The position numbers and the translations under genes are program-made. This document shows positions 35,169 to 45,100 of a DNA stretch of 64,000 nucleotides, one piece after another. The stretch is taken from positions 806,001 through 870,000 of the forward strand of contig CBDAVM010000002.1 in the NCBI GenBank assembly GCA_965200895.1, in the 5' to 3' direction. The DNA is from WTFV01 sp965200895 (GTDB taxonomy: Bacteria; Acidobacteriota; Vicinamibacteria; Vicinamibacterales; UBA8438). Each line of letters starts with the position of its first letter. Positions within the stretch are counted from its first letter, which is position 1. Below the pieces are notes generated by a model. The model was not told where the DNA came from. It worked only from the letters and a program-made list of their open reading frames with translations, and did no database searches.

Positions 35169-36185
35169 ATGCGGAACCGGAGAAACACCCTCGTCGTCGT
35201 CGCCGCCTTGTCTGTCGCCTTCGGCGGGTGCGCCGCCGAGACGCCTCCGGTCGCCGAGGAAGCGGCCGTCGACAGCGCAAGCGCGCGCGACCCCTTCATC
35301 GGGACGTACGAGCTCGTCGGACGCAACGTGAAGGACGCCGACGGCGAGTGGGTCCCGGTGGCGGACTTCAACTCGATGGGCTACATCACCTACAGCGACC
35401 GGGGCTACATGGCCGTCAACGTCATGCCCCTGGATCGCGAGCCCTTCGCCGACGACAGCAGTCCGACGCCGGAGGAGGTGCAGACAGCGCTGCAGGGCTA
35501 CACGGGCTACTACGGCCCCTTCTCCGTCCACGAGGACGAGGACGGCGGGTACCTGATCCACCACCGTACGGGACAGATCAATCCCGGCGGCGAGGTGGAC
35601 GCCAAGCGCTACTACGACCTCGTCGACGACAGGCTCATCCTCACCCCCGCGTCGGACAGCGGCATGAAGCACGACGCTGACAGACAGGTCGTCTGGCAGC
35701 GCCTGCCGGACGTGGAGCTCTCGGCGGAGGCGCAGCGCTTCCTCGGTCACCGCGCGCTCCTGTACACGGATCGGTACACCGTGCGGGACGGCGAGCCGGT
35801 CGAGAGCGGCGAGCGGAACGAGGACCGCGCCGGCTCGGTCATCCTGTACACGCCCACCGGCCACATGATGGTGCACCTGATGGCGCGCGAGGGACGCACG
35901 CCGTACGCCGGCGACTCCCCGACCCCGGAAGAGGCCGTGGCGGCCTACCGGACCTACGGGGGCTACTTCGGCCGCTTCACCGTGCACGAGGACGCCGACC
36001 CGCCGTACGTGGTCCATCACCAGGAGGGCAGGTCACGACCGACCACCGGGGTGACCGATGCCGAGCGGCTGTACCAGCTCGACGGCGACGTCCTGCGGCT
36101 GGGCGGCCGGCCGCAGGAGAACGAGGACGGCGACCTCACCGGCGGGCACCTCTACTGGGAGCTGATGCCGCACCGGCCGGAGTAG
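35169..36185 (+). CDS. Lipoprotein with two lipocalin-like domains
   Basis: 338 residues. The signal peptide ends in VAFGGCAAE, a lipobox-like site with the cysteine at residue 21 or so. Two homologous halves follow: FIGTYELVGRNVKDADGEWV, MGYITYSDRGYMAVNVMP, TPEEVQTALQGYTGYYGPFS, VHEDEDGGYLIHHRTGQINP; then VILYTPTGHMMVHLMAREGR, TPEEAVAAYRTYGGYFGRFT, VHEDADPPYVVHHQEGRSRP. This is the lipocalin-like PF13924 type, duplicated. Ligand unknown. A strong GAAGGAGG precedes the ATG. It is probably anchored to the outer or inner membrane. Confidence 0.78.
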   Translation: MRNRRNTLVVVAALSVAFGGCAAETPPVAEEAAVDSASARDPFIGTYELVGRNVKDADGEWVPVADFNSMGYITYSDRGYMAVNVMPLDREPFADDSSPTPEEVQTALQGYTGYYGPFSVHEDEDGGYLIHHRTGQINPGGEVDAKRYYDLVDDRLILTPASDSGMKHDADRQVVWQRLPDVELSAEAQRFLGHRALLYTDRYTVRDGEPVESGERNEDRAGSVILYTPTGHMMVHLMAREGRTPYAGDSPTPEEAVAAYRTYGGYFGRFTVHEDADPPYVVHHQEGRSRPTTGVTDAERLYQLDGDVLRLGGRPQENEDGDLTGGHLYWELMPHRPE

Positions 36186-36190
36186 CCGGG

Positions 36191-36243
36191 ACCGAGCGGC
36201 TGAGAAACGTGGCGCAGGGACCGGAATCCGAGGGCCTCTGATC
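36191..36243 (-). pseudogene. Short relic of an AAA15 ATPase 5' end
   Basis: On the minus strand this reads EALGFRSLRHVSQPLGP, matching the N-terminus EAFGFRSLRYVSQRLGR of the ATPase that starts at 50770. At the DNA level about 45 of 52 bases agree with 50704-50757, including a 15-base perfect run GCGCAGGGACCGGAA. A direct repeat GGGACCGAGCGGCTG recurs at about 36187 and 36259. Nothing else of the gene is left. Confidence 0.55.
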
Positions 36244-36360
36244 GTCCTGGACTTCGGGACCGAGCGGCTGCGGCAGGGTTGCGAAGCGCGCATCGAGAAA
36301 CCGGCGGGCTGATGGTCGTCGTTCGGTCGGAACCTCCATCGCTCTCCGGGGGAGGCCCAA

Positions 36361-36930
36361 GTGACGATCAGCATCCCGCTGTCGGTGTTCCTGGTGTCGG
36401 CCGCCGTCATCGCGGCGGTCTTCCTCGTCGTCGCCCGGTCGACCGTCCGGCCGGGCGAGGTCGACCTCGCCCGCGCCAACCGCCTGCGCGGCGTGTTCTT
36501 CCTGTCGCTGATGGTCATTCTCGGCATCTTCCTGATCCTGACGCTGCCGCGGCTGCCGTACCCGGTCGAGGCGGCCGCGCCGGAGCAGATCGTCAACGTG
36601 GTGGCCCGGCAGTACGCCTTCTCGCTTACCGGGGATCCGGGGCCCGAATCGCTCGAGACCTGGGAGCGCGACTTCTCGCCGGACGTCGAGGTCCGGGCGG
36701 GCGCCCTGGTGGAGTTCCGCGTCCGCACCCTCGACGTCAACCACGGGTTCGGCGTCTACACGCCCGACGGCCGCCTGCTGGCGCAGACGCAGGCCATGCC
36801 CGGTTACGTCAACCGGCTGCGCGTGCGCTTCGACGAACCAGGCGTCTACAACGTATGGTGCCTCGAGTACTGCGGCCTGTCGCACCACGCGATGCGGGGT
36901 GTCATCCAGGTCGTCGGGGAGGCCGAGTGA
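36361..36930 (+). CDS. coxB: Cytochrome c oxidase subunit II (CuA protein)
   Basis: 189 residues, start GTG 36361 after GGGGGAGG. Two N-terminal membrane segments (3-24 and about 50-68) anchor a periplasmic cupredoxin domain. The CuA site is complete: His128 in VNHGF, then CLEYCGLSHHAM giving Cys167, Cys171, His175 and Met178. It takes electrons from cytochrome c and passes them to subunit I, encoded next with a one-base overlap. The short length resembles ba3-type rather than aa3-type enzymes. Confidence 0.9.
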   Translation: MTISIPLSVFLVSAAVIAAVFLVVARSTVRPGEVDLARANRLRGVFFLSLMVILGIFLILTLPRLPYPVEAAAPEQIVNVVARQYAFSLTGDPGPESLETWERDFSPDVEVRAGALVEFRVRTLDVNHGFGVYTPDGRLLAQTQAMPGYVNRLRVRFDEPGVYNVWCLEYCGLSHHAMRGVIQVVGEAE

Positions 36931-38391
36931 TGAACGACACGACGACAGCGGACGGCTATCCGGCGCAGATGACCCGCGTCACCCTCCTGTGGGTGGCCGT
37001 CGGACTCGTGCTCTTTCCCGTGCTGGCGCTGCTCGGCGGTGTCCTGCGCACGCTCCAGGCCGGGTTCTTCCCCGCCACGCCGCCCGAGTGGTTCTACGCC
37101 GTGATGACGCTGCACGGGCTGGGCATGGTGGGCGTCTGGTTCGTGGCCGGCCTGGCCGCCATGAGCTTCCTGCTGACGCGCTACGTGCGTCCGAGCCTGG
37201 CCGTCTCGCGGCTCGCACTGGGCATGACGGTGGTCGGGGTCGTGCTGCTGGTGGCGGCGACGCTCGTCGGCCGGCTCGGCGTCGGCTGGTACTTCCTCTA
37301 CCCGCTGCCCTTCTTCTCCGGCGGCACGTGGCCCGGCTGGGCCACGGCGGCGCTCTTCATGGCGCTCGCCGTGCTGGGCGTGGCGTGGACGCTGTGGTCC
37401 GGCGACGTCCTGCGCGCCATCGCCGGACGGTACCGGCTGCGGGAAGCCCTCGGGTGGCATCATCTGACCGGCCGCGACGGACCCGACACGCCGCCGATCG
37501 TCATCATCGCCACCGTCAGTTGCATCGGCGTGCTCGCCGGGCTCGTCGCCGCCGTCGTCATCCTGCTGCTCATCGGCTGGGAGACCCTGGGCGGCGGGAC
37601 GGCCAACGACGCGCTGCTGATCAAGAACCTCACGTTCTACTTCGGCCACATGCTCGTGAACATCACGATGTACTTCGGCGTCGCGCTGGTCTACGAGATC
37701 ATGCCCGCCTACACCGGGCGGCCGTGGAAGACCAACACGCTGGTCGTCCTCTCGTGGAACACGGTGCTGGCGCTGGTGATGTTCGCCTACCTGCACCACC
37801 TCTACATGGACTTCGCCCAGCCCCGCTGGTTGCAGGTGCTGGGCCAGCTCAGCTCGTACCTCGTCTCGGTGCCCGCCGCCGTCGTCACCATTTTCAGCAC
37901 CCTGCTGCTGACCTACCGATCGCGCATCCGCTTGGAGCCTCGCGCCGACACTGCTGTACCTCGGCGTCATGGGCTGGGCGATAGGCGGCGTCGCCGCGGT
38001 GATCGATTCGACGATCACGGTCAACCAGGCATTCCACAACACACTGTGGGTGCCGGCGCACTTCCACACCTACTACCTGATGGGCGTCGTCCTGATGACG
38101 CTCGGCGCCGTGCACCACCTGCTGGTGACGCTCACCTCCGAGAAGGAGAACCTGAAGCGTTCGCGCGTCATGGCGGCGCACCTGGTCGTGGGCGGGTACG
38201 GCCTGATGCTCTCGTTCTATCTGGCCGGCGCCGATGCCGTGCCCCGGCGGTTCGCGAGTTATCCGACCGAGCTGGCGAGCGGGTCGTCCTTCGCCCTCGT
38301 CTCGCTGGTCTTCATTCTCGTGCTGTTCGGCGGCCTGGGGCTGTACCTGTGGGACACCGGACGACTGTGCGTCCGTGCGCTGCGGACGTGA
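36930..38391 (+). CDS. coxA: Cytochrome c oxidase subunit I (B-type/ba3-like), apparent frameshift near 37940
   Basis: Heme-copper oxidase core, at least ten membrane segments. Ligands visible are the low-spin heme histidine in TLHGLGMVGVW, the CuB region FGHMLVNITMYFGVALVYEI, the CuB pair YLHHLYMDFAQP, and VPAHFHTYYLMG with the heme-ligating His-x-His. The first 330 residues lie in one frame as far as LLLTYRSRIRL; from about 37940 the sequence continues one frame over as TLLYLGVMGWAIGGVAAVID. Because both halves are fully conserved and the enzyme is likely essential, I suspect a sequence error rather than decay. Operon: coxB, coxA, sco, all with overlapping ends. Confidence 0.82.
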
Positions 38392-39257
38392 TGCGGATGA
38401 CAGGCAGGCGGATGACGGGCCGGCAGGTCGCCGCCCGCATGACGAGCAGGCGTGCAATCGTCGGCATCGCAGCGGTTCTCCTGCTCACGTGCGGCGCCGC
38501 GCCCGCCGCGACGGGGGACGAGCGGCCGCCGCGCGCGCCGGCGAGCGTGGGCGTCGCCGCACCGGACGGGCCGCCCGACGAGGCGCGCCACGTCAACCGG
38601 CGCGTGCCCGACGTCACCGTGCGGACGGCGACCGGCGACAGGCGCCTCTCCACCTTGTGGCGGGAGGGGCCGCTGGTGCTCACGATGATCTTCACGCGCT
38701 GCGCCGGCATCTGTTCGCCCTACCTGCGCGCACTGCGGCGCGCCGACGCGGCGCTCGACCTGCCCGCTGATGTCCGGCGGGTCGTGATCAGCTTCGACCC
38801 GCGCGACACGCCGGACGACATGCGCAGAACGGGCGAGCACCTGGGCGTCGCCGGACTTCCGGGCTGGGTGCTCGGCACGGCCGCTCCGGCCGATGTCGAG
38901 CGTCTGGCCCGCGCGCTCGGCTTCTGGTTCGAATGGGACGAGCAACGGCAACAGTTCGATCACCCGGCGCTGCTCGTCGGCATCCACAACGGACGGGTCG
39001 CCCGCCTCCTGGTGGGCGGGTCGGTGACGGCCGCGCGCCTGGGCGAGGTCGTCCGCGAGGCGCGCGGGCAGTTCATCGCGAGTTATCCGCTGCCCGGCGA
39101 GGTACTCTTCCGCTGCTTCGACTACGACCCGGTCAGCGGCGAGGCCACACTCGCCTGGGGAGCGCTGGTACTGCTCGTCCCCGCGCTGGGTGCGGCCGTC
39201 GCCGCCGGCGCGCTGTTCCGGGCGGGGCGGGCGCGCCGCCGCCCGCGAACGGACTGA
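38391..39257 (+). CDS. SCO1/SenC-family copper chaperone
   Basis: 288 residues from ATG 38391, overlapping the coxA stop; ATGs at 38397, 38412 and 38439 are alternatives and the last would give a compact signal anchor (TSRRAIVGIAAVLLLTCGAA). The thioredoxin-like domain has TRCAGICSPY with Cys104 and Cys108, and His191 in DHPALLVGIHNG, the three copper ligands. A further membrane segment at the C-terminus (ALVLLVPALGAAVAAGALF) is unusual for SCO proteins. It delivers copper to the CuA site of the subunit II encoded just upstream. Confidence 0.85.
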   Translation: MRMTGRRMTGRQVAARMTSRRAIVGIAAVLLLTCGAAPAATGDERPPRAPASVGVAAPDGPPDEARHVNRRVPDVTVRTATGDRRLSTLWREGPLVLTMIFTRCAGICSPYLRALRRADAALDLPADVRRVVISFDPRDTPDDMRRTGEHLGVAGLPGWVLGTAAPADVERLARALGFWFEWDEQRQQFDHPALLVGIHNGRVARLLVGGSVTAARLGEVVREARGQFIASYPLPGEVLFRCFDYDPVSGEATLAWGALVLLVPALGAAVAAGALFRAGRARRRPRTD

Positions 39258-39263
39258 TTTCAG

Positions 39264-39277
39264 GCGCGTCAGCGCCC
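39264..39277. terminator. Small hairpin between convergent sco and IrrE genes
   Basis: GGCGC-GTCA-GCGCC, a 5-bp GC stem with a 4-base loop seven bases after the sco stop; no T tract follows. A weak terminator at best. Confidence 0.3.
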
Positions 39278-39352
39278 GGTGAGGATCGAACGGGGAACAA
39301 CGTCTGAACCGAACTTCAGGTTGCAAGAGGCTCTGCAGCTTGACGATTCGGA

Positions 39353-40117
39353 TCATGGCTCACTCGATTCCCGACTCAGCATGAATATCGCACTATCCCT
39401 GCCCGAACGAATCCAGTCGAAACGGCGATAGCCGCCACGAAAACCATCGCCGTAGAAGTAAATCTGTCTGCGGGGTTGCTCACCAGCCATGACGGCCTGT
39501 ACACCATCCCGAACCTGATCCAACAAATACTTCACTGCACCGGGTCGAATTCCTCCACGCCCCCAGGTCACGCGATCTCCAGTCACCCCGAAAACGCAAA
39601 TCGGCCGTAACTGCGCGCAGCGTATCGCTGTCGCAGTTACAGATGTGTCGAACGTGCGAGCCAGGTTTGCCACATCGCCGAGCACAGGTTCGGCAGGAAG
39701 TCGGGCTTCAAATACCAGCGTCGGCATCAGGCATTCGGCCGCAATGATATCGCAAACGCGTTCCACGCTGTCTCCCTCTCGAGGTGCGTTCCTTCCTGTG
39801 CTCTCCAGTATCACGTGCCCAAGTTCATGGGCGATCGTAAAGCGTTGACGGGAACGTGGTTGATCAGACGAACAGACAATGCGATATCCGTCCTTTTCCT
39901 TGTGGAGCTCACCGGATCCCGGGAAACTCTCGTAGAATATATCCTTCACGCCGAGCCTTCGTCCGATGCCCATGAGATCGGTCGGCGGACACGCTACGTC
40001 TTCCAGGAGTTCCGCCATCACATGCTTGACCGCCTCGTCCAGTGTCGGTGCATCAGGCGCAAGCGCACGAATGCGGCGCTCAGCAGCACTGAGGCTGGTT
40101 TTTCGTCTCTTCACCAT
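39353..40117 (-). CDS. ImmA/IrrE-family metalloprotease, last gene of the defence operon
   Basis: 254 residues. The zinc-protease motif is FTIAHELGHVILES (HELGH at 97-101), with ERVCDIIAAECLMPTLVFEA providing the third ligand glutamate, and a C-terminal region INxxIYFYGD-like (RRQIYFYGDGFRGGYRRFDW). ImmA/IrrE proteases cleave repressors in response to DNA damage and occur in phage-defence and mobile-element regulation. Its start overlaps the 3' end of the SEFIR gene by seven bases, so the two are co-translated. It is AT-richer than the DUF499 gene upstream, like the SEFIR gene, so the pair seems to have arrived together. Confidence 0.82.
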   Translation of the reverse strand: MVKRRKTSLSAAERRIRALAPDAPTLDEAVKHVMAELLEDVACPPTDLMGIGRRLGVKDIFYESFPGSGELHKEKDGYRIVCSSDQPRSRQRFTIAHELGHVILESTGRNAPREGDSVERVCDIIAAECLMPTLVFEARLPAEPVLGDVANLARTFDTSVTATAIRCAQLRPICVFGVTGDRVTWGRGGIRPGAVKYLLDQVRDGVQAVMAGEQPRRQIYFYGDGFRGGYRRFDWIRSGRDSAIFMLSRESSEP

Positions 40118-42150
40118 GCTGGTCGATCCACGGCAAGTTGCCTCCTTGCCCGACAGATGACGTCATCCAAGTACTTCTGAGGCAACTTTTCTCGATGTGA
40201 CCTTCCGGGCGGGCGTTTCCCCATTTCCTTCTGTATGATTCGAGCCGCTCGAACCCGCACGCCAACGGGCTCACTCGCTAACGACATCTTGGTTTCCTTG
40301 TCCATCCATGGCGCTATTCGTTCGATTTCCCAATGTGCATCATCAGCCATAGGATCTTCAAGATCATCCCAAATCTCCGCCGCCCGTCGAAAATCAGTTG
40401 CGGCCTCGTCTTTGGCACCGAGATCGGCCAGCACTCGTCCACGGTGCAGATGCGCACGAGCCATAATCTCGGACTTCTGTGCATCGTTGTCGCCATTCAT
40501 CGCCGCCAGCACTTCAGAATAGGCATCCCGAGCACGTTGGCGATTTATGTGTCGGAAAAGATCGCCCCTTACGATCTGCAAGTCGAGGTAATCCTTGTTG
40601 GTCGGATCAACTAAACGCTCTTTTGCCTCCTCTATGGCGCGGCGTGCGGCCTGTCTGTCGCCGGCGACGAGGTGTGTACGTGCCAACAAGCTGTAGCAGT
40701 CGCCTACTTCTTCCCCTGATTCAAGCTTCTCAAAACCGGCGATTGCACGCAGCAAGAGTTCCACGCTCTTGTCGAGCATCGGTTTGCCTGCGTCTTCCGG
40801 CGCGGCTTCAGCTTCCATACGCGCCAAGCGCCCAAGGCACTTGTCGCAGAACGCGGTGTTTCGACTCCAGTGGATGTCCAGACCGAGCTTCCGACTGCGT
40901 TCGGCTTCGACTCGAGCTTCCAACAAGCGTCCCGTCCGTTGGTAGACCCAAGAAACGCCACAAATCGCCGCGACGGCCTCGTCCCTTACTTGTTCCAGCC
41001 CACGGTGGGAGGCAACCCCTGACGCTTCGATGGAACGACGGGCAACTTTCAGCACACGGCGTTTATCACCTAACGACTTGAGCGAAGACTGTATCATCCG
41101 AAACGTGCGCGACATCTGCACAGAGGCAGTGCGCAGATCTGCAACCATTGCAAGCTCGACGACATTCAAGCATTGCGCTCGGCCGGCGCTGCGGTTCTTC
41201 TCGATAAAATCGAGTATGGCTCCAAGGGCGGATTCGACTACGCTACCAGAGGGCTCAGCAATACCAGCCGACGACGGGTCCTCAAGCCGTACGGTACCCG
41301 AGTCGAACTTGACAAAGCCTGCTTGGACCATCCGATGAAGCGTTGTCTCCAGTTCGACAACTGTCTGGTCCAGTACGCGAGCGACTACTTCGCGAGGCAG
41401 AGGTTCTGGGCACACGCGCAGCAACGCCATGGCGTCGGATTCACACGGTTCCAGATCGGGAAGACGCGGAACCACTGGACCCAAGGGTGGTCTCTCAACG
41501 CGGGGTTGGTTTGTCAATGCTCTGTGAAGTGCGGAATAGCCGTCTTCACAGCTGAGATCGTAATACGTTGCGCCCTTGAGGGTGTCGGGGATGTGTGCGG
41601 TGTCTGCAGGGTTGAACACCACGGGAATGACGCGGCGGTTTTCTCCCGCCTCATAAAGGTGTTGATGAATACACCGTCCTTCCCATGCCGCGCCCTTTCC
41701 CTGTCCTGTTGCCTCATTGCCAGTGGCTCGTCGCGCGTAGGTTTCCGTGCATACAACGATGACGAAATCCGAACTCTGCAATTTCTCCTGCATCCAGAGG
41801 GGCCATCCCCTTGGCGGTGAGGTATGGTACACGTCGATGTCGCAGTCAACGCCTTCTTTTCGCAACCTGTCGGCCAAATCCTTCACGTGGGCCTTGTGTT
41901 CTGGTGTTTCGTGCGAATAGCTGATGAACGCAGTGACCCTTCGGCTCCCAGATGACGCGATGCAGACGGAATCCTCCACGTCATCAAAGGGAAGCTGGGG
42001 AAACGGCGATCTCGGGTCAGAACGGCGGCGTATCTTCAAGTATAGATCGGTGACAGGATGAGGTCCACGACCTGCCAGCGCGCCGGGAGGCTCGACGGTC
42101 GCAGAGAGGCCCTCGCAACAGTCGGACGGGAGCGGGACAGGACTACTCAT
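40111..42150 (-). CDS. SEFIR-domain protein with TPR-like repeats
   Basis: 679 residues. After a variable N-terminus (1-70) comes a SEFIR (TIR-like) domain, about 72-210: VTAFISYSHETPEHKAHVKD, LADRLRKEGVDCDIDVYHTS, GWPLWMQEKLQSSDFVIVVC and TETYARRA. A winged-helix-like stretch follows (250-300, AMALLRVCPEPLPREVVARV), then helical TPR-like repeats to the end: YSLLARTHLVAGDRQAARRA, GDLFRHINRQRARDAYSEVL, ARAHLHRGRVLADLGAKDEA. Bacterial SEFIR proteins are phage-defence effectors that degrade NAD+. The start at 42150 overlaps the DUF499 stop by eight bases. The first 30 codons are GC-rich like DUF499, whereas the rest is clearly AT-richer, so a composition break lies near 42050. A later start is possible. 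Confidence 0.82.
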   Translation of the reverse strand: MSSPVPLPSDCCEGLSATVEPPGALAGRGPHPVTDLYLKIRRRSDPRSPFPQLPFDDVEDSVCIASSGSRRVTAFISYSHETPEHKAHVKDLADRLRKEGVDCDIDVYHTSPPRGWPLWMQEKLQSSDFVIVVCTETYARRATGNEATGQGKGAAWEGRCIHQHLYEAGENRRVIPVVFNPADTAHIPDTLKGATYYDLSCEDGYSALHRALTNQPRVERPPLGPVVPRLPDLEPCESDAMALLRVCPEPLPREVVARVLDQTVVELETTLHRMVQAGFVKFDSGTVRLEDPSSAGIAEPSGSVVESALGAILDFIEKNRSAGRAQCLNVVELAMVADLRTASVQMSRTFRMIQSSLKSLGDKRRVLKVARRSIEASGVASHRGLEQVRDEAVAAICGVSWVYQRTGRLLEARVEAERSRKLGLDIHWSRNTAFCDKCLGRLARMEAEAAPEDAGKPMLDKSVELLLRAIAGFEKLESGEEVGDCYSLLARTHLVAGDRQAARRAIEEAKERLVDPTNKDYLDLQIVRGDLFRHINRQRARDAYSEVLAAMNGDNDAQKSEIMARAHLHRGRVLADLGAKDEAATDFRRAAEIWDDLEDPMADDAHWEIERIAPWMDKETKMSLASEPVGVRVRAARIIQKEMGKRPPGRSHREKLPQKYLDDVICRARRQLAVDRPAW

Positions 42151-45100
42151 CCTCGAACACGTGGGAACCGAACCGCAGCGTCCGGCAGTTCTCGACGACG
42201 ATGCGCTGGACGGCAGGGCGCACGCCGTCCGGCACGGTGGCCGAGATCTCGACCGTGACCTCCACCTCCGCTCCCGGCAGAGCGTTCAGGTGTTGGAGGA
42301 CCTCCTCGGTCACGACGCCCATGTCACGGGCGACGCGAAGGGGATCGAGCCGAACCGTACCGAAGAAGCGCTTCGGCAACGCTGGCGGGGCGACATCGTC
42401 CTCCTTTCTGGTGCCGCGCGACGCTCCGCCGCCGGCGCCACCCGAGGTTCCGCCTCCGGCTTCCCTCCCGATCCGCCCGGATGAAATCGCGGCGCCGGTC
42501 TCTCCCTTCCCGGAGACGGCGCGCTCGGCTTCCAACTGCGCGCGTGCCGCTTCGGGCTTGACCAGCACGCTCTTCTCGTCGACGTGGACGGACGCGGGCC
42601 CGCCCAGCGTCAATCCTTCGTAGCGGCCCTGCGCCGAGACGCTCGTCGCGTAGCCGAAATAATCGCCGCTGGTCAGGCCGGTCTGAATCGCCGCCGTGAA
42701 CACCGACTGGTCACGGAGCCGCGGCATGTAGCAGTAGGCGCACAGGACCTCCCAGACCTGTCTGACGGACACGTGTTCCCTGTCCTTCCAGAACCAGCGA
42801 TCAAGCTCCATCCTGAGCAGCGCCGGAGACCACGCCGCAATCAGGTGCTCGCGCGAACTCAGGCTGCGGGAGACGCGGAGCACGAGTGCATCCCCGCTTG
42901 CGGGCGCCGGCGCATCGTCCCACTCGAGACCGCTCACCCCGGCATCAGACGCATGCTGCACGGGGACGAGCAGCCAACGCCACGCCTCATCCAACCGCAG
43001 CCGCACGGTCTCGACGCTGGCCTTCTCACCCTCGGTGGCCTCGCGGCGCTGGTGCGCATCGAGGTTCAACGCCTCGTGATCATGGACGACCGACCGCCAG
43101 GCGAGAAAACGCCGCGTCTCGTCTTCGAGCCCTTCCATCACCTCCCGGTCCGGCGCCAGGAACACCAGCATGTTCTGATGCTGGCGCGGGAGGGCACCGC
43201 GCCCGGAGAGGATGTCGCCGGCATGTCGGCGCGCGGCGCTCTCGGCGTCCTTGTCGGCGTGCGTGGCTCCCGGTCCGAGGACCACGAGTCGCACGGTCTG
43301 CTCGTCCGGCACGTCTGCCGACGATCCCGGGCAGGGATGCACCCCGCCGAACTCGCCCCGATCGCGACGGATCGCCTCCCGCACGCGGCGTTCGAGCTCT
43401 CTTTCGATGTCGTCGGAAGCGAACTGCTGCGCGCGCTCGGTGACCGTGCGGCGGAGATTGGGACGCGTGTCGTACCAGTAGCGGCGCTCCCGCCGGTAGA
43501 GATAGGTCAGCCGGTCGGACAACTGTGACAGCGCGTCGTTGAAGACGGCCACCTGCTCGCCCGGCTGCACGGCGCCGAGCCGGACGCGCACATCCTCCAC
43601 CCCGCGCACCTGCTGTTGCGCCACGTGCGGCGCGCTGCCGAGAAAGACCGTGCGGGCCACGCGGCGCGCCGCCACCGCCTGCCCGAACCGGGGATTCTCC
43701 GCGTCGACGCGCGACGGCCCGGCGTTGGGACCGTCCACGTCGCCTTCGAGCACCGGCGTCCAGCCCTCCGGCAGGTAGCGTGTCAACTCGTCGCGCACCG
43801 ACGGGGCATCAAGGCCGACCGAACCGGGCAGTATCAACAGGCCGGCGTCGTTGCGCGCCCACAGGTCGTGGATGACCGCCGCCAGAAGGCGCAGCACCCC
43901 GCGCGTGCGCTGGAAGCGCTCGAGGGTGGCCCAGTCGTTGTAGAGCCGCTCGAAGACCTCCGGGTGGATCGGATAGCACGCCTGCAGGCGCTCGGCGTAG
44001 CGCGCCTCGCGGCACTCGGCCGGAAAGTCGTGCGCGTTCTCGCGGTACAGCGCGCTGAACGCGCGGCAGACGCCGTCGCGCGCCGGTTCGTCGTCGAGGG
44101 GCAGGAACAGCCGCCGCCGGACGACCTCGAAGCCCTCCTCGGCGGCGACCGGTTTCCAGATGGCCTCCATGCGGCCGAACGTGTGCTCGATGCGCGCGAG
44201 GGTCTCGCGACCCGCGTCGCCGCCGATCTCGATGTCGGACTCGGGGATCGTGGCCACCAGCACGGTCCGCCGGCTGGCGCGGACCGCCTCGGTCAGTTCC
44301 TGCACGAAGGTCTGCACGGCGTCGAAGCTGCCCGCCGCGAGCCCCGTGACGCCGTGGATCTTGCGCGCGTAGGCGACCAGCTCGTCCACCAGGATGAGGC
44401 ACGAGCCGCAGGCGTCGAACAGCGCGCGCAGCGTGTCCGACCCGGGCGGCACGCCCTTGCGGTCGGCCGCTCGCACACGGTTGTACAGCTTCAGGTCGCC
44501 GGCCTGCTCGGCGAGCTGCGCGGCGATCTCGCCCCACAGCGTGCGGATGATGATGCCCGGCAGCGTGGGCGGCCGGCGTTCCTGCGTCGGGTTGATGGCC
44601 GTGCCGACCAGCACGGCGACCCGCACGGCGGGCAGCTTCTCCACCCCGGCCGCCCGCAGCAGCTCCGGCGCGGCCCGCAGGCGGTCGACCGGCGCGCGAC
44701 CCCGCAGCAGGTGGTAGAGCGCGAGCAGCGAGTGGGTCTTGCCGCCGCCGAACGCCGTCTTGAGCTGGATGACAGGCTCGCCCCCCTGACCGCTCACGCG
44801 GCGCAGCGCCTGGACCATCAGCCCGCGCATCCCCTCGGTCAGGTAGGTGCGGGCAAAGAACTCCACCGGGTCCTGGTACTCCGCCTCGGCCCGACCGCGC
44901 GCCACCTGTGCGAGGTCCGCCGCGAACTCCGCCTGCCGGTAGCGGCCGGCCGCCACGTCGGGATGCGGCCGCGCCACCAGCCGCCACGGTCGCAACCCGG
45001 CGCGCGGCGCAACGGCGAGCACGCCGGTCGCTGCACCCTGCGACTCCGATGCGCGGCGATCGTCCGCCCGGCCTCCGACCGGCCGTTCGGCGGCCCGGTC

